This document shows positions 56,641-64,000 of a stretch of DNA of 64,000 bases, one piece after another. How positions within the stretch are numbered: the first letter of the stretch is position 1; each line of letters starts with the position of its first letter. Location of the stretch: assembly GCA_003550325.1 (NCBI GenBank), contig QKWP01000216.1, positions 226,746 to 290,745 of the forward strand, in the 5' to 3' direction. This DNA is from Gigaspora rosea. Lineage: Eukaryota > Glomeromycota > Glomeromycetes > Diversisporales > Gigasporaceae. The translations under genes and the position numbers were made by a program. The notes under the pieces were generated by a model, which searched no databases, was not told where the DNA came from, and was given only the letters and a program-made list of their open reading frames with translations.

Positions 56641-57578
56641 AGGGGCTTCCAGAAATTACATAATATTTTGTTACTAGTAAATTTCAAAATTTTACCTCAC
56701 CCACCCACACCTGATACTCTATTAGCCAATCAAATTTTATATTTTTTAAAATTTATTTATATGGTTTAATTTATAAAATTAATAATAAATATTGCTCTAC
56801 TGGACCAATTTAGATGATTTAACTACCAAAATGTTCATCTTGCTGAGACGATTCTAATAAGCCCAAAATCGTTAAAATCTAATCACAGGGTCCCAAGATC
56901 GTTCAACTTTTGTGTAATTTTAATAGTGATTTTTTAGAATCAGTAAGTAAATTTCTTTAATATTGAATAACTTTTAATCCACTGACCCGTTTTGGATGAT
57001 TTAACTACCGAAATGTTCATCTCAGTGAGACGATTCTAACAAGCCCCAAATCGCTAAATTCTAATTACTGGATCCCAAGATCGATAAAGATTTGTATTGT
57101 TAGACAATCATTTAATTAAATTAGATTAAATAATTATCTAATAATACAAATTTTTATCGATCTTGGGATCCAGAATTGGAATTTAGCAATTTTGGGCTTG
57201 TTAGAATCGTCTAACTAAGATGAACATTTTGGTAGTCAAATCATCCAAAACGGGCCAGTGGATCAAAAGTTATTCAATATTAAAGAATTTACTTAGTGAT
57301 TCTAAAAAATTACTATTAAAATTACACAAAAGTTGAACGATCTTGGGACCCTGTGATTAGATTTTAACAATTTTGGTCTTGTTAGAATTGACTCAGTAAG
57401 ACGAAAATTTTGGTAGTTAAATTATCTAAATTGGTCCAGTAGAACAATAGTTATTAATAATTTTATAATTTTATACTTTTGGCCAGAATTATAAAAATTT
57501 GACCAGAATTATAATTATAACCTGATATTTACGGGACCCCACCCACCCACTAAAAAATCACGTAATTTCTGGAAGCCC
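56641..57578. mobile_element. DNA transposon remnant with GGGCTTCCAGAAATTAC ends
   Basis: Left GGGGCTTCCAGAAATTACAT, right (reversed) GGGCTTCCAGAAATTACGTG, each followed by a CCCACCCAC tract; TA-rich flanks. The interior is two inverted copies of the TGGATGATTTAACTACC module. Noncoding. Confidence 0.75.
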
Positions 57579-57675
57579 TAATATAATAATAAAAAAGTTA
57601 ATGTTCTAAAAAAAAAAAAATTAATGTATAAAAATAATAATAAAAAAAAAAGTGTACATGTACATACGTGCATAT

Positions 57676-57741
57676 GGGAATAAAAATAAATTTTGGTTAT
57701 TCTTTATTATGAGAATAACCAGAAATTTACTTTTTATTCCC
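57676..57741. repeat. Small foldback
   Basis: GGGAATAAAAATAAATTTTGG pairs with its inverse ending TTTTATTCCC around TTATTCTTTATTATGAGAATAA. Same style as 9070-9165. Confidence 0.6.
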
Positions 57742-58034
57742 ACCATCAACATAAAAAAATAAAAAAACACCCTCTTTTATTTATTGTTTTGTTTTGTTTA
57801 TTGTGTTTTCCATTGTGTTCTTACTAGCAAGTAAGTATAGTAGTTATAATTTTGGATTATTGCAGATTATAATAGGCTGCGTCTATTATAATCTGTGAAG
57901 ATTATACTTTTAAAAATTTGTACAGATTTAAGTCAAAAAATTTGCAAATAACTGCAAAAATCTAAATTTTGAAGATCTTTGCAATTTTTTAAACAAGATT
58001 CTGCAATAAACTTGAAAATCACTGCAGATTATTA

Positions 58035-58625
58035 GTGTTTTTAATTTCCCGATATAAGTAAACTTGTTTAGTACCAAAAAATACACTATTTTGGTATATT
58101 TTATTTTATTTTCCTTAAAATTTGCGTCAAAAATGCTAATTTTGAATTTTTGATGAAAAGTTCCAAAATTAAGCATCTTTTCTTCAAATTTTAAAAAAAG
58201 TAAAATAAAATATGCTGATTTGATGTATTTTTTGGTGCTTAACAAGTTTACTTAGTGCATAAAATTAAGATCAATTAGTAAAATTTAGAGAATAATAGCA
58301 TTTTGTATAATTTTATTAATAAAATTATACAAATTTCTATTATTCTCTAAATTTTACTAATTGATTATAACTACTTGCACTAAGTAAACTTATTAAGCAC
58401 CAAAAAATACATCAAATTTTATTTTACTTTTCTTAAAATTTGAAGAAAAGATGCTTAATTTTGAAAATTTTCATTAAAAATTCAAAATTAAGCATTTTTG
58501 ATACAAATTTTAAGGAAATATGCCGATTTGATGTATATTTTGGTGTTTATCAAGTTTACTTAGATCAAGAAGTTATGATCAATTAGTAAAATTTAGAGAA
58601 TAATAGAAATTTGTATAATTTAATT
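58035..58625. repeat. Nested palindromes
   Basis: Outer arms with AGTAAACTTGTT, ACCAAAAAATACA and AATTAAGCAT words in inverted order (58040-58245 versus 58385-58570) surround a 100-bp AATTAGTAAAATTTAGAGAA palindrome (58275-58375). A further half copy follows at 58575-58620. Confidence 0.7.
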
Positions 58626-59577
58626 AATTGATGATCCGCCAGTTAATTGGAGAATTTTCCTTATTAAGGAGATCATTTATAAACCGAAGTCGAATTGAAA
58701 TTTTTAAGGTATAAGTAAAGTCATAAAATTTTTTAAACAAATATGGTATTAAAGTAGTACAAACGATAGAATGATACCATAAGCTTCTGATTATAAAACT
58801 ATTAGACATCAATTTTTTTTTGAAGAACTTTACTCAGTAAGCACGCGGCATTTACTAAGCTAAGCACTATATTAATTAGATATCAAGAAAATATAATGTT
58901 CTTAGCTTATTTTACAACAAATTTATAATTTTTTTAGATTTTTAGACTTAAAATAACAAGAGACGGATTCAACAGATTTGTTTACTATGCATCCTACACT
59001 ATAACTATACAAGATCTTAAAATAGTAGATCTTAATATATACTGTGTTTTCGTGAATGTTTGTATTACGTAAATTCTTTTTATAGTTGTGCAACATACCG
59101 ACTTCTTTGAACCTAAGCTTGGATCTAATCTTGGATCTGAAGATAAAAATCAAACTGCTATGTTGATTTTGTTAGATTCGGATTGTAAATGATAACCAGT
59201 TTGGATCAAAAAACATTAGCAAGTGCATTTGTATGCTAACCTATTTGGATTAGACATTGGAAAAGCGTTCTTATATTTTAGGCGTAGGACTGGTATTTGG
59301 TTTCGAAATCAACAAATCTAATGGATATGTGCAAATTGCAACTGGTAAACGTCTGGTGTCAAATATGTTGCCCTCAGAAAACTGCAATAATTGCATTAAG
59401 GGATTTCAACTCAAAGCCAAAATATGAAAAATATGATCGAATAATAATGTTCAAAAGATTGGCAAAAGGAATAGTTCAGATAAATCTATTGGATTTTTTT
59501 AATTCTACACACAATTACATACACTATCGTGTGCAATTGCACTTAAAACTCTACCTGGTTTACAAAAGAATTTATTT
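58626..59577. other. Stretch without recognised gene
   Basis: The longest open frame is 59297-59602 on the plus strand (101 codons) with no family and unremarkable composition; I do not call it. A half copy of GATGATCYGCCAGTYAAYTG at 58628 resembles the edge of the palindrome at 59578. Confidence 0.35.
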
Positions 59578-61350
59578 AATTGATGATCTGCCAGTCAACT
59601 GATGCATGATCATAGTATAACATGACGCAAATTACTATGTAAATCACTTATAGACGAAATGCCACGATCACCCAAGGAAAAATATTTTTCTTACTAAGTT
59701 AATGAGTCATGTCGACTAATTGAAAGTTGTAGAGCTCGTCGAGACGCATCTAACGGTGGTTAGATCATCAAAATTGGCCTAGTAGATGCGGAGATATCGT
59801 CGAAAAACGATTGGGCGACTATATAAAATTCTATGTAAACAAACATTTGTTTACATAAAATTTTACATAGTCGCCCAATCGTTTTTTGAAGATAACTCAG
59901 CATCTACTGGGCCAGTTTTGATGATCTCACCACCTTTAGATTCGTCATAATGAGCTCTACAACTTTCAATTAATCGGCATGATTCATTAACTTAGTAAAA
60001 AAAATATTTATCCTTGGGTGATCGTGGCTATAGATGCTGGTGAAATTAAATCAAAGTGGTGAAATGATTTCACCATTTCACCAATCACCAATTGGCAATG
60101 GTGTAATTGGTGTAACTGGTGAATTGGTGTAATTGGTGTAATTGGTGAATTGGTGAATTGGTGAAATGGTGAATTGGTGAATTGGTAAATTGGTGACGGT
60201 GAATTGGTGAATTGGTGAATTGGTGAAAGATGAGATGGTGAAATGGCAAAATGGTGAAATGGTAAATTTCCAGAGTCTGGAATTATTTCAGTCAGGAATT
60301 CGGACTGTATTTGCTCTTCAAAAGTTAGGTTTTTGTTCAAATTTTTACATTTTATGTTTTTACAAGTACACTTTGGGATCAAAAATTTAACTGTTTAAGT
60401 TCGAATTTAGATGCAAAATACACAATATAAAAATAAATTTTGTAAAGTAACAGAAGCAAGTAACTTTACCTTAATTTTATTCTAACCAACCAAATTCATC
60501 GATCTCGTTGAAATAAATGAAAGAAAAGGTGCTTTTTTAGAAGACAATCAATTCATCAATTCACTGTTTCAAAATTCACTAATTCACTCATTTCACCAAT
60601 TCACCATTCACTGTTTTTACCAATTCACCATTTTACCAATTCAGCAATTCACCAATTCACCAAATTTACCAATTTCACCAATTTCACCAATTTCACCAAT
60701 TTCACCATTTCACCAATTTCACCAATTTCACCATTTCACCAAAATTTTATTTTGGTGTAATTCTGGTGAAACTATTTCACCATTTCACCTAGTGAAATGG
60801 TTTAATTTCACCAGCATCTATAATCGTGGCATTGCTGCTATAATAATCTATATCATAGGTAGAAATGCCACGATCACCCAAGGAAAAATATTTTTTTTAC
60901 TAAGTTAATGAATCATGCCGATTAATTGAAAGTTTGTAGAGCTCATTATAACGAATCTAAAGGTGGTGAGATCATCAAAACTGGCCCAGTAGATGCTGAG
61001 TTATCTTCAAAAAACGATTGGGCGACTATGTAAAGGAATATGAAAAAGAATACAAATATTTGCAAAATTTTATGTAAACAAATGTTTGTTTACATAGAAT
61101 TTTATATAGTCGCCCAATCGTTTTTCGATGATATCTCCGCATCTACTAGGCCGATTTTGATGATCTAACCACCGTTTGATGCGTCTTGACGATCTCTACA
61201 ACTTTCAATTAGTCGACATAACTCATTAACTTTGTAAGAAAAATATTTTTCCTTGGGTGATCGTGGCATTTCGTCTATAAGTGATTTACATAGTAATTTG
61301 CGTCATGTTACACTATGATCATGCATCAGTTGACTGGCAGATCATCAATT
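59578..61350. mobile_element. Large nested palindrome, 1.8 kb
   Basis: The outer arm from AATTGATGATCTGCCAGTCA (59578) is mirrored at 61330-61350. Each half (59640-60028 and 60873-61268) is itself a palindrome between copies of CACGATCACCCAAGGAAAAA. TTTGTTTACATA-type words sit at the centres. It contains an inserted element at 60031-60820. Noncoding. Confidence 0.8.
60031..60820. mobile_element. TA-flanked element made of GGTGAATT/AATTCACC repeats
   Basis: Ends TAGATGCTGGTGAAATTAAA on both sides (inverted), flanked by TA. The left part (60060-60260) is GGTGAATTGGTGAAATG-type repeat; the right part (60560-60790) is the inverse CACCAATTTCACC type; the middle is single-copy noncoding DNA. Confidence 0.75.
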
Positions 61351-61904
61351 AAGAGAAAATAAAATGATTTTATTTATATATATGTAATATAGATAAATTA
61401 TTAATATTATACATTTATTTATATAATAGGTAGTTGATCAATTATACTAAAGCACACTGCTGATATTTGACATCAGTGTAAGTTTGTTCTTTTCTCTTTC
61501 GCTATACAATCACATTTTACTGGACGTATTTTTGTAGACTGTTTTCGAGTAGAATAATTCAGCACAACATTAGATACGTTTAGAAGGTTAATAGGCGTAT
61601 TTTTTTTCTTTGCTTTATTTGTTATACTAATTATTTTTTTCAGTTTGCCTGTATTTATTCTTGAGTCTAGAATAAAAAAGGCGCACATGCACAACCAAGG
61701 ACGAAAAAAAGGCATTCGAATGATATTTGAAATCTCTGAAGGTGCTGATTCTCAAGGACAACGTGATCTTGAAAGAGACATGGACACGGTCAAGAATAAA
61801 AAAAGGGCATCTGAGTAGTATTTGAAATGGACAATGTAGTCTTATATTCTGCTGTGAATAAGGATTGGCACACTCAAGAAGGATTTGAGTGGTAGAGGTG
61901 TGAA

Positions 61905-61997
61905 CGAAATCTAATAGATTTAAATTTAATAGTAAATCCAAAGGATATCCGATGGATTTACTATTAAATTTAGATTCAATGGATTTCAGTTCCAGAT
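61905..61997. repeat. Foldback inside the Sel1 pseudogene
   Basis: GAAATCTAATAGATTTAAAT and AATAGTAAATCC pair with GGATTTACTATT and AATGGATTTC around a short centre. Confidence 0.65.
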
Positions 61998-62240
61998 GGT
62001 ATTTGAAATCTGCTGAACCCAGTAATTCTGTTAGAGATATATACTACGAAAGACGTAGTCACTCCCAAGGATAATAATTTAAAAAAAAATTTCATTACCA
62101 GAATTAACTTGTGTCAGCAGTTTGTATACAGTGCTCGCATCATTACGCCAACGATACGTAGCATTGTTTATATCGTAATTTTTTTAAAATAGGTTGAAAA
62201 AACAATAGTTTATAGATGGTAAGATTATTTTTTTTTTCTG

Positions 62241-62283
62241 TCAGTTCAAATCATCTTAATATTTTAAATCTTTTGAACTGACA
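62241..62283. repeat. Short inverted repeat
   Basis: GTCAGTTCAAA / TTTGAACTGAC arms, 43 bp in total. Confidence 0.5.
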
Positions 62284-62916
62284 ATTCAAGTAAGCGACGC
62301 CAGGAATAGAAAGGTATTTTAGCGATATTTGAAATTACTGACCCTGGACATTCAAGCGTGCCATGTATTCTCGAATTCTATCATGAAAGAGGCATAAGCA
62401 CATCCAAGGATAAAAAAAAAAAGCATTTGATTGGTATTTGAAATCTACTGGGCCAGTAATTCAAGCAAGCAATGCAATCTTGGATTTTGCTACGAGCAAG
62501 GCGTAGCACACCAAGAATAAAAGAAAGGCATTTGAGTGGTATTTAAATTTGCTGGACCTGGCAATTTAGTGGAAAATGTAATCCCGAGGTCTGATTTGAA
62601 TAAGGTATGGGTGCACTAAAGGGTGACAAAAAGGCATTTGAGTAGACGAATGAAAAATTTTTGGGCCTCTAATCTATATTAGTAATTCGTTTAACCCATA
62701 TTTTCGCTATCGATGTAGCCAAGTTAAAATTTTCATCAAATAAAATTTCGGTAGAGTTTTATTAGCTTAGAGTGAAAGAGTATGAATAGATATACAATAT
62801 ATACAAAAAAACCTCTGTATTGCTTTTTGTACTATATAACTTTAATAAAATTATTAATTTTATAAGTTATTGGCATTGTAATAAATGTATTATATGCCGG
62901 TATATATATTTTTATC

Positions 62917-63001
62917 TATGGGTAATTATTTTCGAACCCAGAAAAATAATATATATATGATGTAATAAACCTTTCGACTGGATTCAAAAATAATTACCCA
63001 T
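62917..63001. repeat. Small foldback
   Basis: TATGGGTAATTATTTT at the left pairs with AAAATAATTACCCATA at the right. Noncoding. Confidence 0.6.
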
Positions 63002-63097
63002 ATTTTTTAATTAATTTTTTGAAATTGGTGTGAACACCAATGTTACATTTGGGGAAAGAACTAGGAAAACCACCGTCTGATACGAATCCACCAGGGT

Positions 63098-63230
63098 GGC
63101 CTCAAATTTACGGGTTATGTGAGAAAAATACCACTGCTACATAGCCAATAAATGAGATTGTATTGGAAAAATTGACTCTACCATACATCCAATTGCTATG
63201 GCATAAATTTGAAGGCCGCCCTAGTGGGTT
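63098..63230. repeat. Foldback with GGTGGCCTCAAATTTA arms
   Basis: GAATCCACCAGGGTGGCCT at the left is mirrored by AGGCCGCCCTAGTGGGTTC at the right. GC-richer than the flanks; noncoding. Confidence 0.6.
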
Positions 63231-63559
63231 CCTACGATCATATATAAATGTGATTGCGAAGAAGTAATCGGCTAAAAAAATGTGTGATTATAATATAGGT
63301 CTGAAACTTTCAAGCAGGGGTTTTCTAGTCCATTTCTCATTTTAGTAAAACCAATATTGATAATTTTAACATGTATAAACTAACGCTAACCTGAGATAGT
63401 AATAAATATTTGGTGTTTCAAGATGCAAATAGGAGAAGTCTTCATAATTTCCTATCATCAAATTTTTTTTATTTGTTATATGGTAATTAATACCAGGTAC
63501 AGCTTAGAAAAATTTTTAGAGTAGTCCTTAAATCTGTAAACATGTAGTAGAATCAGTAG

Positions 63560-63790
63560 TGGGTTTGGTTTTGGCGAGCAGATTGGAGCATTATATTAGG
63601 TAAATAGTTGGTAGGTTGGATCTTTGGTTTAAGTATATAGCGAGTAGGTTGTTCTTTGAGTTGGGTGATGAATAAGCAGGTGGGTTGGATCTTTAAGCTA
63701 GGTAATAAATGAACGGGTAAAAGTAATAAACGGGTAGGTAATGAATGAAGCAGATGAGCAATAGGCGGGTGAGTAATGAAATTAAAGTCG
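63560..63790 (+). repeat. G-rich degenerate tandem repeat
   Basis: Variants of GGGTAGGTAATGAATGA and AGGTTGGATCTTTG repeated irregularly. The minus-strand open frame over it is a by-product. Confidence 0.5.
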
Positions 63791-63924
63791 TTACACATTA
63801 ACTGTTAAAGTTATAGGTACGTACTATAAAAAATCTGCACATCACAAATCCATTTTTTTATTAATAAAATCGCGTCATATTTACTTAGTAATTGTAGATC
63901 ATTTTCTCTGATTAACTCGCAGAT

Positions 63925-64000
63925 TATTAATTAATAAAATTATACAAAATGCTATGATTCTCTAAATTTTACTAATTGATCATAACTTTTTGATCTAAGT
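63925..64000. repeat. Partial copy of the AATTAGTAAAATTTAGAGAA palindrome family
   Basis: ATTAATAAAATTATACAAA followed by TGATTCTCTAAATTTTAC and TAATTGATCATAAC runs into the window end. Confidence 0.7.

Larger units (their letters stand above)
61670..62650 (+). pseudogene. Sel1-repeat protein, decayed host gene
   Basis: Sel1 repeats are 36-residue helical hairpins forming scaffolds. Remnants on the plus strand: AISEGADSQGQRDLERD-like sequence near 61720-61780 and KAFEWYLKSTGPVIQASNAI (about 62426-62490), then again KAFEWYL near 62529 and KKAFE near 62630, each preceded by an A-rich DEKK-like stretch. This is the KAFEWYLKSAExG repeat wording typical of the large Sel1 families of Rhizophagus. 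Many stops and frame changes, plus small foldback insertions (61905-61997 and about 62075-62290), break it. A kinase domain often precedes Sel1 in these fungi but none is seen. Confidence 0.65.

Noticed and set aside
59297-59602. 101-codon plus-strand frame as a host gene
   Set aside because: No family, no neighbours of the same kind, and it runs into the edge of a palindromic element.
60008-60382. Minus-strand 124-codon frame rich in HQFTNSP
   Set aside because: It is a translation of the GGTGAATT repeat.
63553-63798. Minus-strand 81-codon frame
   Set aside because: It is a translation of a G-rich degenerate repeat.

Overview
The window looks like nuclear DNA of an arbuscular mycorrhizal fungus, most likely Rhizophagus or a close Glomeromycotina relative. 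It is very AT-rich and full of transposons. It carries a decayed Sel1-repeat gene, TTAGGG-type interstitial repeats, a MULE transposase with a SWIM finger and a fungal-type intron, and Ty3/Gypsy elements. The species is inferred from these features, not proven. A run of 754 N lies at 49273-50026.

Region 1 (1 to about 15.6 kb) is the most unusual part. It is a row of short, AT-rich, mostly minus-strand reading frames that reads like a decayed piece of a large DNA virus (Nucleocytoviricota). The first frame runs off the left edge and is the exonuclease half of a family B DNA polymerase that resembles the asfarvirus enzyme. Next to it lie a deoxynucleoside-kinase-like gene, a cytidylate kinase, a NUDIX hydrolase, a PD-(D/E)XK nuclease, a J-domain gene, a duplicated pair of secreted-type proteins and several unknowns. 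Most neighbouring pairs are separated by the same cassette: a short hairpin after one gene, then an AATTTATTTRYGTAAT-like box before the next start. Similar frames reappear at 33.9-35.7 kb, including an F-box plus P-loop protein that looks whole.

Region 2 (15.6-23.6 kb) has a non-autonomous LTR element (15798-19288) inserted in a coiled-coil reading frame. It also has a fossil CRESS-type Rep gene, itself split by a 1.3-kb poly(A) retroposon with a tRNA-like head and a 15-bp target duplication. Region 3 (23.7-33.9 kb) is one broken Ty3/Gypsy element with gag, protease, extra zinc knuckles, RT, RNase H, integrase and an extra 3' frame. A small hAT-type MITE sits in its gag.

Region 4 (36-64 kb) is a transposon graveyard: tandem repeats, two large palindromes of 0.7 and 1.05 kb, the MULE gene, telomere-like repeats, a pogo/Tigger-like element carrying a nested MITE, several TA-flanked MITE families, A-rich low-complexity DNA, a 1.8-kb nested palindrome and the Sel1 pseudogene. 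One ~40-bp sequence theme recurs in several otherwise different palindromic families.

How the pieces fit: the viral-like genes form a nucleotide-supply and replication set (polymerase, dNK, CMP kinase, NUDIX) that once came as a unit and has since been broken by mutation and by transposon insertion. No complete, clearly functional host gene is visible.
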